This document shows, one piece after another, positions 17,459 to 24,715 of a stretch of 48,094 nucleotides of DNA (positions within the stretch are counted from its first letter, which is position 1; each line of letters opens with the position of its first letter). This stretch comes from Lysobacteraceae bacterium (lineage in GTDB: Bacteria > Pseudomonadota > Gammaproteobacteria > Xanthomonadales > Ahniellaceae): the NCBI GenBank assembly GCA_021299185.1, contig JAJTHZ010000018.1:1-48094 (forward strand), read 5' to 3'. Made by a program: the position numbers and the translations under genes. Below the pieces are notes generated by a model. That model worked only from the letters and a program-made list of their open reading frames with translations. It ran no database searches and was not told the origin of the DNA.

Positions 17459-18348
17459 GCACGCCGTTCCGCAGCGGCACCGTGGCGGTGGTCGGCCGTC
17501 CCAACGTCGGCAAGTCGACCCTGGTCAACGCGCTGGTCGGCTTCAAGGTCAGCATCGTTGCGCCCAAGCCGCAGACCACGCGCCACCGCATCACCGGCGT
17601 GCTGACCCGCGACGATGGCCAGATCGTGTTCGTCGACACGCCGGGCCTGCACGATGCCGGCGGGCACGCGATCAACCGCCAGTTGAACCGCGCCGCGCGC
17701 GGTGCGCTGGGCGAAGCCGACGTCATCGCGCTGGTGGTCGAGGCGCACCGCTGGAGCACCGAGGACGACGCCGCGCTCGCCGCCGCCGTGCAGGGCGGCC
17801 GCCCGGTGGTGCTGGTGCTGAACAAGGTCGACCGCATCGCCGACAAGGGCGTGCTGCTGCCGAAGATCGCCGAACTCGCCCGCCGCCATGCGTTCGCGGC
17901 GCTGGTGCCGCTGAGCGCCGGCAAGCGCGACAACCTCGAGGCCCTGGTGCGCGCGCTGCTCGACCTGCTGCCGGAGGGGCCGCCGATCTTCGGCCCCGAC
18001 GAGGTCACCGATCGCAGCGAGCGCTTCATCGTCGCCGAACTGGTGCGCGAACAGCTCGTGCGGCAGTTGCACGCCGAACTGCCCTACGCGACCACGGTCG
18101 AGATCGAGGCCTTCAAGCGCGAGAACAAGGTGCTCAAGATCGCCGCCATCGTGTGGGTCGAGCGCGAAGGCCAGAAGGGCATCGTGCTCGGCGCCGGCGG
18201 GGCGCAGATAAAGCGCATCGGCATCTTCGCGCGGCGCGAGATCGAGCGCCAGTTCGGCGGCCGCGTGCACCTCGAACTGCACGTCAAGGTGCGCGAGGGC
18301 TGGTCCGACGACGAGGCCGCCCTGCGCCAGTTCGGCTACGCCGACTGA
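17455..18348 (+). CDS. era: GTPase Era
   Basis: Essential GTPase that binds 16S rRNA and helps mature the 30S subunit. It is 297 residues with P loop GRPNVGKS at 14-21, DTPG, NKVD and an SAGK in place of the usual SA(K/L)xG. The C-terminal KH domain includes GQKGIVLGAGGAQIKRIGIFARREIE. Overlap with rnc by ATGA gives the conserved rnc-era pair, so rRNA cleavage and subunit assembly are expressed together. Confidence 0.98.
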   Translation: MSTPFRSGTVAVVGRPNVGKSTLVNALVGFKVSIVAPKPQTTRHRITGVLTRDDGQIVFVDTPGLHDAGGHAINRQLNRAARGALGEADVIALVVEAHRWSTEDDAALAAAVQGGRPVVLVLNKVDRIADKGVLLPKIAELARRHAFAALVPLSAGKRDNLEALVRALLDLLPEGPPIFGPDEVTDRSERFIVAELVREQLVRQLHAELPYATTVEIEAFKRENKVLKIAAIVWVEREGQKGIVLGAGGAQIKRIGIFARREIERQFGGRVHLELHVKVREGWSDDEAALRQFGYAD

Positions 18349-18371
18349 GGTCGGGCCGGCGCGCGCCCGCG

Positions 18372-19103
18372 ATGCAGCGCATCGACCGCCAGCCGGCCTG
18401 GGTGCTGCACGAACGGCCCTACCGCGAGACCAGCGTCCTGCTCGAGGTGCTTACCCGCGACCACGGTCGCGTCGGCCTGGTGGCGCGCGGCGTGCGCAGC
18501 GCGAAGCCGCGCTTCGCACGCGGCACCGTCAAGCCCTTGCAGGCGCTGGAACTGTCGTGGCTGGGCCGCGGCGAACTCGGCAATCTCGCCGGTGCCGACC
18601 CGGTCGGCGTGCCGGTGCCGCTGGCCGGCGATGGCCTGCTGTGCGCGCTGTACCTGAATGAACTGCTGGCGCGCTTGCTGGCGCGCAACGATCCGCACCC
18701 CGACGTCTTCGCCCGCTATGCCTCGGTGCTGTACGAACTGGCGGCAGCCGGCGACGCGCTCGGCCAGGCGTGGGCGCTGCGCCGCTTCGAGCGCGACCTG
18801 CTCGCCGGCCTCGGCTATGCGCTGCCGCTGGACGAGGACGAGCAGGGGCAGGTGCTGGAACCCGCCGCGCAGTACGCGATCGACCCCGAGCGCGGTGCGC
18901 TGCGCTGGTCGGGGCGTGGGCCGGCGCCGCTGCTGGTCAGCGGCGCCGCGCTGCGTGCACTCGCCGACGACGCCGCGCCGGCGCCCGAGGTGCTGCGCGA
19001 GCTCAAGCGCGCGCTGCGCGCCTTGCTGCGCCACCACCTCGGCGGGCGCGACCTCGCGGCCTGGTCGATGCGCCCGCCGGCCAGCGGGTCGATCAACGAC
19101 TGA
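18372..19103 (+). CDS. recO: DNA repair protein RecO
   Basis: Recombination mediator that loads RecA with RecR and anneals single strands. It is 243 residues. The N-terminal OB fold begins QPAWVLHERPYRETSVLLEVLTRDHGRVGLVARGVR and a helical domain with ALYLNELLARLL follows. The zinc-finger cysteines of Gram-positive RecO are absent, as is usual in proteobacteria. It lies 23 bases after era. Its last 11 bases overlap the end of the oppositely oriented REC-HPt gene. Confidence 0.95.
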   Translation: MQRIDRQPAWVLHERPYRETSVLLEVLTRDHGRVGLVARGVRSAKPRFARGTVKPLQALELSWLGRGELGNLAGADPVGVPVPLAGDGLLCALYLNELLARLLARNDPHPDVFARYASVLYELAAAGDALGQAWALRRFERDLLAGLGYALPLDEDEQGQVLEPAAQYAIDPERGALRWSGRGPAPLLVSGAALRALADDAAPAPEVLRELKRALRALLRHHLGGRDLAAWSMRPPASGSIND

Positions 19104-19824
19104 CTTCGGCGATGTAGCCGTCGGCGGCGCCTTGGAGGCGCGCCAGCGCGGCCTCGGGTGCTGCCGCGTCGCCGCCTTCGAGCGCGGCCTGAAGGTGCGT
19201 GCCCGCCGCGGCCAGCGCCGCTGCGCCGCAGAAGCGGGTAGACGCGTGCAGCCGGTGCAGGATCGCCCGTGCGCCGGCCGCGTCGCCAGCCGCCAGCGCG
19301 CGGCGCAGGGTGTCGACCTGCATCGGCAATTCCGCGGCCAGCAATCGCCGCAGGTCGGCTACCGCGTCGAAGCTGCCGAGTGCGGCCAGCGCCGCCGCAT
19401 CGTCGAGCACGGGCGGTCCGTCCGCCGCCTGCGGCGCGGCGAGCCCGGGCGGGCGGCGGTGCAGGGCCGCGGCGAGCTGCTCGATGGTCGCCGGCTTGCG
19501 CAGCAGGCCGTCGAAACCGGCGCGGGTGAGTTCGGCCACGGACGGTGTCGCGGCGCTGGTGGCGATCGCGCGCGCCTCGCGGGACGCAGCATCGCTGCGC
19601 GCGCGCAGCGCCTGCAGCACGCCGCGTCCGTCGAGGCCGGGCAGGCCGAGGTCCAGCAGCAGCAGGTCGAAGCGTTCCGCTGTCGCGAGCGCGAGCGCCG
19701 CCGGCCCGTCCGCGCGGGTCTCGACCACCGCGCCCAGCAGGGCCAGCGCCTCGGCGAGGTAGCGCGCGCTGACCGGGTCGTCCTCGGCCAGCAGCACGCG
19801 CGGCACGGGCGCAGTGGGGACCAT
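19093..19824 (-). CDS. Response regulator with C-terminal HPt domain (REC-HPt)
   Basis: A 243-residue phosphorelay protein with no DNA-binding or enzymatic output. The receiver (about 8-125) has the acidic pair E14/D15, phospho-acceptor D58 in LLLDLGLPGLDG, T89 and K110. The C-terminal domain (about 145-240) looks like an HPt four-helix bundle with ILHRLHASTRFCG; H190 is the likely phosphohistidine. No kinase lies nearby, so it is an orphan, perhaps a shuttle between a hybrid kinase and another regulator. It is convergent with recO and overlaps it by 11 bases. Confidence 0.87.
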   Translation of the reverse strand: MVPTAPVPRVLLAEDDPVSARYLAEALALLGAVVETRADGPAALALATAERFDLLLLDLGLPGLDGRGVLQALRARSDAASREARAIATSAATPSVAELTRAGFDGLLRKPATIEQLAAALHRRPPGLAAPQAADGPPVLDDAAALAALGSFDAVADLRRLLAAELPMQVDTLRRALAAGDAAGARAILHRLHASTRFCGAAALAAAGTHLQAALEGGDAAAPEAALARLQGAADGYIAEVSR

Positions 19825-19900
19825 GGCGGCGATGATACGACCGTCGCCGCGGTTTGATTTGTGCCGCGCCGGCCGCGATCATGCGCGGTTCCCACCCTCC

Positions 19901-19904
19901 GGAG
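19901..19904 (+). promoter_or_regulatory. Ribosome binding site deciding the rlmD start
   Basis: GGAG with a 6-base gap to the TTG at 19911 supports that rare start over the upstream in-frame ATGs at 19854 and 19881. Confidence 0.5.
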
Positions 19905-19910
19905 CCTGCG

Positions 19911-21206
19911 TTGAGCGACGTCGAACTCACCATCGAGGACCTGAGCCACGACGGCCGCGGCGTGGCCCGCGTCGACGGCAAGGCGTGGTTCGTGGCCGGC
20001 GGCCTGCCGGGCGAGCGGGTGCGCGCGAAGCGCACCGCCAAGCACCGCCAGTTCGACGAGGCCGAGGTGGTCGAGGTGCTCGACGCCTCGCCCGAACGCG
20101 TCGCGCCCGCCTGCCCGCACTTCGGCACCTGTGGCGGCTGCTCGCTGCAGCATCTGTCGCCGGCCGGCCAGATCGCGGCCAAGCAGCGCACCCTGCTCGA
20201 GAACCTCGAGCGCATCGGCCACGTGGCGCCGGCGCGCGTGCTCGCCCCGCTGCAGGGCGCCCCGTGGGGCTACCGCCGGCGCGGTCGGCTGTCGGCCAAG
20301 TGGGTGGAGAAGAAGGGCCGCATGCTGGTGGGTTTTCGCGAGACCAACGGCCGCTTCGTGGCCGAACTCTCGCGCTGCCCGGTGCTGCACCCGGCGATCG
20401 GCGAGCGCATCGATGCGCTGGCGCGCACCATCGAGGCGATGGATGCGCGGCGCGAGATCCCGCAGGTGGAGTTCGCGGTCGGCGACGCGCAGGGCGCGCT
20501 GGTGTTCCGCCATCTGGTCGAACTCGGCCCCGCCGATCGCGAGCGACTGGCCGCCTTCGGTCGTGAGAACGGGCTGTACATCTACCTTCAGCCCGGCGGC
20601 CTCGACAGCGTGGTCGCGCTGGAGCCGGCCGACGCCGCCCTGTCCTTCGCGCTGCCGGCTTACGACGTCTCGCTGGCCTTCCGCCCGCTGGACTTCATCC
20701 AGGTCAACGGCGACATCAACGCGCGCATGATCGATCATGCGCTGGCCCTGCTCGATCCGCGCCCCGAGGACCGCGTGCTGGACCTGTTCTGCGGGCTCGG
20801 CAACTTCACCCTGCCACTGGCCCGGCGCTGCGCACACGTCACCGGCGTCGAGGGCGAGGCGGGCCTGGTGCAGCGTGCGCGCGACAACGCCGCGCGCAAC
20901 GGCATCGCCAATGTCGAATACCACGCCGCAAACCTCGCGCAGGACCAGCGCGACGCGCCCTGGGCGCGCGCCAAGCACGACCTCGTCCTGCTCGATCCGC
21001 CGCGCGCCGGCGCGATCGAGGTGCTGGCCTACCTGCCGCGCAAGGACGTGCGCCGCGTGGTCTACGTGTCCTGCCATCCCGTGAGCCTCGCCCGCGACGC
21101 CGGCGTGCTGGTCCGCGAGCACGGCTTCAAACTCGCCGCCGCCGGAGTGATGGACATGTTCCCGCACACGGCGCATGTGGAGTCGATTGCCGTGTTCGAG
21201 CGGTAG
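19911..21206 (+). CDS. rlmD: 23S rRNA (uracil-1939-C5)-methyltransferase RlmD
   Basis: Methylates U1939 of 23S rRNA using S-adenosylmethionine. From the TTG start it is 431 residues. An N-terminal TRAM domain (VELTIEDLSHDGRGVARVDG) precedes the Fe-S cluster ligands C68, C74, C77 and C156 (CPHFGTCGGC). The methyltransferase core has DLFCGLGNFTLPLAR, and the nucleophile is C388 in YVSCHPVSLARD. All elements of an active RumA/RlmD are present. It is divergent from the REC-HPt gene and is followed by the heptamer repeat block. Confidence 0.95.
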   Translation: MSDVELTIEDLSHDGRGVARVDGKAWFVAGGLPGERVRAKRTAKHRQFDEAEVVEVLDASPERVAPACPHFGTCGGCSLQHLSPAGQIAAKQRTLLENLERIGHVAPARVLAPLQGAPWGYRRRGRLSAKWVEKKGRMLVGFRETNGRFVAELSRCPVLHPAIGERIDALARTIEAMDARREIPQVEFAVGDAQGALVFRHLVELGPADRERLAAFGRENGLYIYLQPGGLDSVVALEPADAALSFALPAYDVSLAFRPLDFIQVNGDINARMIDHALALLDPRPEDRVLDLFCGLGNFTLPLARRCAHVTGVEGEAGLVQRARDNAARNGIANVEYHAANLAQDQRDAPWARAKHDLVLLDPPRAGAIEVLAYLPRKDVRRVVYVSCHPVSLARDAGVLVREHGFKLAAAGVMDMFPHTAHVESIAVFER

Positions 21207-21225
21207 GTTTTGGGGGGCAGGGAGG

Positions 21226-21505
21226 AGGGTATAGGGCTTAGGGCATGGGGCTTAGGGTATAGGGCCCAGGGTATAGGGCCCAGGGCCCAGCCGAAGGGAT
21301 GGAGGGCCTTGTGCGGTGATGCGCGATGGTTATCGTCCATGCAGTCGCCTCGACGCGGGGATCGTGCCCCGGTCCCCAAACTGCTCTATACCCTGGGCCC
21401 TATACCCTTGTGCTCCGAGCGCACGGTCGCGGCCGACCACGCGCAACCCCCATCGAAGCCGCTGGGCCCTGGGCCCTGAGCCCTGAGCCCTGAGCCCTGG
21501 GCCCT
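21226..21505. repeat. Inverted arrays of 7-base tandem repeats
   Basis: The 362-base gap between rlmD and the CYTH gene contains three heptamer arrays. Array 1 (21226-21288) is nine units of the form AGGGNNN (AGGGTAT, AGGGCTT, AGGGCAT, AGGGCCC). Array 2 (21388-21408) is three units in the opposite orientation. Array 3 (21464-21505) is six units in the opposite orientation (GGGCCCT, GAGCCCT). Bases 21254-21274 and 21388-21408 form a perfect 21-base inverted repeat enclosing 113 bases. Reading frames here translate to repetitive Gly/Arg/Ala peptides and are not genes. Function unknown; large hairpin or cruciform formation is possible. Confidence 0.9.
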
Positions 21506-21568
21506 CAATCAGCATTCGACCGGGAAGCACCCCATGCCCCCGAAAAGAACAACAACCGGAGCCGCAAG

Positions 21569-22060
21569 TTGGGCGTAGAAATCGAACGCAAATTCCTCCT
21601 CCGCAACGACGCCTGGCGCGCGGAAGCGCAGCGCAGCGTGCGCATGGTGCAGGCCTATCTCGGCGGCGACCGCTGCTCGGTGCGGGTGCGGATCGAGGGC
21701 AACGAGGCGTTCCTCAACCTGAAGTCGAAGGACCTCGGCGCACAACGGCTGGAGTTCGAGTATCCGGTGCCGGTGGTCGAGGCCGAGCAGATGCTCGCCG
21801 CCTTCGGCGGCCAGCAGGTGGCGAAGACGAGGCACTATGTCGTTCGCGGCGCGCACACCTTCGAGATCGACGTGTTTTCCGGCGACAATGCGGGCCTGGT
21901 GGTGGCCGAGGTCGAACTCGGCGCGGTGGACGAGGCCTTCGAGCGACCGCATTGGCTGGGCGCCGAGGTCACCGACGATCCGCGCTACTACAACGTCGCG
22001 CTCGCGCGCGTGCCCTTCCACACCTGGCCGGACCGCGAGGCGTTCCGCGCCGGAGGCTGA
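21569..22060 (+). CDS. CYTH domain protein (triphosphate tunnel metalloenzyme family)
   Basis: A 163-residue single CYTH domain. It has the diagnostic N-terminal ExExK motif (E4, E6, K8 in VEIERKFLL) and alternating charged strands (RVRIEG, LNLKSKD, RLEFEYPVP, EIDVFSG, VVAEVEL) that line the tunnel. Known members act as inorganic triphosphatases; some are adenylate cyclases, which a single short domain does not favour. The only start with proper length is TTG at 21569. It precedes nagZ by 1 base, making it the first gene of the CYTH-nagZ-hpt-mtnP operon. Confidence 0.9.
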   Translation: MGVEIERKFLLRNDAWRAEAQRSVRMVQAYLGGDRCSVRVRIEGNEAFLNLKSKDLGAQRLEFEYPVPVVEAEQMLAAFGGQQVAKTRHYVVRGAHTFEIDVFSGDNAGLVVAEVELGAVDEAFERPHWLGAEVTDDPRYYNVALARVPFHTWPDREAFRAGG

Positions 22061-22061
22061 C

Positions 22062-23084
22062 ATGCTCCTGATCGGCATTCCCGGACTCGAACTCGGCGCC
22101 GCCGACCGCGACGCCATCGCGCATCCCGCGTGCAGCGGCGTGATCCTGTTCAAGCGCAACTTCGCCTCGCGCGCGCAGGTCGCGGCGCTGATCGACGCGA
22201 TCCGCGACGTCCGACCCGGCCCCTTCCTGCTCGCGGTGGACCAGGAAGGCGGGCCCGTGCAGCGTTTCCAGGACGGATTCACCCGCCTGCCGCCGCTGGC
22301 GGCGATCGGGGCGCTGTGGGAAAGCGACCGGCCGCGCGCGCTGGCACTGGCCGAGATGCACGCCTGGCTGATGGCCAGCGAGACGCGCGCGATCGGCATC
22401 GACCTCAGCTTCGCCCCGGTGGTGGACCTCGCGCGCGGCAACCGCGCGATCGGGCCGCGCGCCTTCCACGCCGATCCGGAGGCCACCTCGGCGCTGTCGC
22501 TGGCCTACCTGCGCGGCATGCGCATGGCCGGGATGGCGGCCACCATCAAGCACTTCCCCGGCCACGGCTCGGTGCTGGAGGACACGCACTTCGACGACGC
22601 GGTCGATCCGCGCACGCTGGACGAACTGCGCGCGCAGGACCTGGTGCCGTTCCACGATGCGATCCTCGCCGGCGCCGAGGCGGTGATGATGGCCCACGTC
22701 CGATATCCCGCGGTCGATGCCGATCCGGCGGGGTATTCGCGGCGCTGGATCGTCGACATCCTGCGCGGCGACCTCGCGTTCCGCGGCGCGGTGTTCAGCG
22801 ACGACATCGGCATGGCGGCGGCCGAATCGGCCGGCGGCATCCGCGCCCGCATCGAGGCGCACCTCGATGCCGGCTGCGACTTCGTGCTGGTCTGCCAGCC
22901 CGCGCAGGCCGCCGAAGCGCTGGCCGCCGTCGCCCACCGTGCGCCGGCGTCGGCGGCCACGATCGCCGCCCTGCAGGGCCTGGTCGCGCAGGACTGGGAC
23001 CGGCTGGTGGACAATCCGCAGCGCGATCGCTTCATCGCCGCCGTCGGCGCCCTTGACACCCCACCGACCGGAACCTCCGCATGA
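22062..23084 (+). CDS. nagZ: Beta-N-acetylhexosaminidase NagZ
   Basis: Cytoplasmic glycoside hydrolase of family GH3 that removes N-acetylglucosamine from anhydromuropeptides in peptidoglycan recycling, which also controls AmpC induction where that pathway exists. It is 340 residues, typical for the single-domain form. Motifs: VDQEGGPVQRF, KHFPGHG (substrate-binding and flexible catalytic loop) and FSDDIGM, whose aspartate is the nucleophile. There is no signal peptide, as expected. Coupled by a 1-base gap upstream and ATGA downstream. Confidence 0.95.
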   Translation: MLLIGIPGLELGAADRDAIAHPACSGVILFKRNFASRAQVAALIDAIRDVRPGPFLLAVDQEGGPVQRFQDGFTRLPPLAAIGALWESDRPRALALAEMHAWLMASETRAIGIDLSFAPVVDLARGNRAIGPRAFHADPEATSALSLAYLRGMRMAGMAATIKHFPGHGSVLEDTHFDDAVDPRTLDELRAQDLVPFHDAILAGAEAVMMAHVRYPAVDADPAGYSRRWIVDILRGDLAFRGAVFSDDIGMAAAESAGGIRARIEAHLDAGCDFVLVCQPAQAAEALAAVAHRAPASAATIAALQGLVAQDWDRLVDNPQRDRFIAAVGALDTPPTGTSA

Positions 23085-23620
23085 CCGACCACCTGCTGTC
23101 CGAGGCGCTGGCCAAGGCCGACCTGATCCACGACCGCGCCACGCTGCTGGCCGCGATCACGCGCATGGGCGCCGAGATCGACCGCGACTACGCGGGCAAG
23201 CGGCCCATCTTCATGCCGGTGATGAACGGCGGCCTGATCGTCGGCGGGCACCTGGCGCTCGCGATCGCCACCGACATGGAGTTCGACTACTGCCACGCCA
23301 CGCGCTACCGCAGCGGCATCGAAGGCCACAGCCTGATCTGGGCCAAGGCGCCGAAGCTGTCGATGCGCGATCGCCACGTGCTGCTGGTCGACGACATCCT
23401 CGACGAGGGCTACACCCTCGCCGCGGTGATCAAGCACTGCTACGCGGAAGGCGCGGCCAGCGTGCGCATCGCGGTGCTCAGCCGCAAGGTGCACGACCGC
23501 TGCGTGCCGGGCCTGAAAGCCGACTACGTGGGCGTGGAACTGCCCGACCGCTGGGTGTTCGGTTTCGGCATGGACTACTACGAGCAGGGCCGCAACCTGC
23601 CGGGGATCTGGGCCCTGTGA
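23081..23620 (+). CDS. hpt: Hypoxanthine-guanine phosphoribosyltransferase
   Basis: Purine-salvage enzyme that joins hypoxanthine or guanine to PRPP. It is 179 residues. The PRPP-binding loop is VLLVDDILDEGYTLA and the N-terminal FMPVMNGGLIVGGHLA is typical of the family, with an aromatic base-binding segment WVFGFGMDYYEQGRNLPGIWAL at the end. It overlaps nagZ (ATGA) and mtnP (GTGA). Next to a methylthioinosine phosphorylase its role is clear: it recaptures the hypoxanthine that enzyme releases. Confidence 0.92.
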   Translation: MTDHLLSEALAKADLIHDRATLLAAITRMGAEIDRDYAGKRPIFMPVMNGGLIVGGHLALAIATDMEFDYCHATRYRSGIEGHSLIWAKAPKLSMRDRHVLLVDDILDEGYTLAAVIKHCYAEGAASVRIAVLSRKVHDRCVPGLKADYVGVELPDRWVFGFGMDYYEQGRNLPGIWAL

Positions 23621-24405
23621 GCGCGGATCTGCGCCCCGTGCTGGCTGTGATCGGCGGCACCAGCGTCTACGACCTGCCGGGCCTCGAGGAACGGCAGGAA
23701 CGCATCGTCGACACGCCCTACGGCGCGCCGTCGGCCCCGGTGGTGCTGGGCCGCCTCGGTGGAAACCCCGTTGCCTTCCTCGCCCGCCACGGCAAGGGCC
23801 ACGCGGTCGCCCCGCACCGGGTGAACTACCGCGCCAATGTCTGGGCCCTGCATGCGCTGGGCGCGCGCCGCGTGCTGGCCATCAACACCGTCGGCGGCAT
23901 CACGCCGCGCATGGCGCCCGGCGTGCTGGCGATGCCCGACCAGGTCATCGACTACACCCACGGCCGCGCGGCGACGTACTGGGACACCGACGGCGAAGGC
24001 ACCATGCGCCACGCCGAATTCGGCGAGCCGTATGGCGCGTCGATGCGCACCGCCGTGCGCGCCGCCGCCGCCGCTGCCGGCGTCAGCGTGGTCGAACCCG
24101 CGACCTACGGCGCCACCCAGGGCCCGCGTTTCGAATCGATCGCCGAAATCGCCCGCATGGCCACCGACGGCTGCGACCTGGTCGGCATGACCGGCATGCC
24201 CGAGGCCGCGCTGGCGCGGGAACTCGACCTCGACTACGCCTGCCTCGCCCCGGTCGCCAACTGGGCCGCCGGCTGCGACGCGCGTGGCACCGGCCTGCGG
24301 GACGTGCCGCCGATCACCCTCGACGAGGTGTTCGCAAACCTCAAGCGGGCGACGGCGCCGCTGGCTGGGATTGTCGCGGCACTGCTCGACGCGAGCACTC
24401 CATAG
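23617..24405 (+). CDS. mtnP: S-methyl-5'-thioinosine phosphorylase (MTAP/PNP family)
   Basis: Phosphorolyses methylthioinosine (or methylthioadenosine) to methylthioribose-1-phosphate and free base. It is 262 residues with AVIGGTSVYDLPGL at the N-terminus, VAPHRVNYRANVWAL, GGITPRMAPGVLAMPDQ and PRFESIAEI. The base-binding position reads VANWAAG, with Asn where adenosine-specific MTAPs have Asp. This favours 6-oxopurines, as in the Pseudomonas enzyme that I recall lying near nagZ. The GTG start overlaps the hpt stop. Adenosine-type activity cannot be excluded. Confidence 0.9.
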   Translation: MSADLRPVLAVIGGTSVYDLPGLEERQERIVDTPYGAPSAPVVLGRLGGNPVAFLARHGKGHAVAPHRVNYRANVWALHALGARRVLAINTVGGITPRMAPGVLAMPDQVIDYTHGRAATYWDTDGEGTMRHAEFGEPYGASMRTAVRAAAAAAGVSVVEPATYGATQGPRFESIAEIARMATDGCDLVGMTGMPEAALARELDLDYACLAPVANWAAGCDARGTGLRDVPPITLDEVFANLKRATAPLAGIVAALLDASTP

Positions 24406-24715
24406 CGGCACCGAGCACGGTGGGTCCCGAATGGGTCCGACGCATGCCCTGCTCGCCATGGCGAGTTCATTAGGGGCAGCGAGCGCGCACCTTGTAGCGG
24501 CCGGAGCCGCTGTTTTGTTGCGATCGCCCATCGGCTCCGGGCGCGGCTTTCCTCGGGTGATGGGCATGGGTAGTCTAGCGAGCACACCCTTGGCTGCCGG
24601 GGGCTCCGGGCGTGTCACGGTCGACGGCGGGTACTTCGTGTGAGCCTCGACGCAAGCAGCTAGGAAGCCAACCCGAGACCAATGACAGGTCGCGGCGTCC
24701 GAAAATGGAAAGGAC
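24406..24715. other. 310-base spacer between the mtnP operon and the res-fic-mod cassette
   Basis: No convincing gene. It contains the terminator at 24496-24519 and, near the end, a purine-rich ribosome-binding region (GGAAAGGA) just before res. No recombinase site, tRNA or direct repeat shared with the far end of the accessory segment was seen by eye. Confidence 0.6.
24496..24519 (+). terminator. Intrinsic terminator downstream of mtnP
   Basis: AGCGGC pairs with GCCGCT across a CGGA loop and is followed by GTTTTGTT, 90 bases after the mtnP stop. It separates the salvage operon from the restriction cassette. Confidence 0.55.

Noticed and set aside
21210-21530. Small ORFs on both strands in the heptamer region
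   Set aside because: They encode repetitive peptides that simply translate the 7-base repeats and lack plausible ribosome binding sites.
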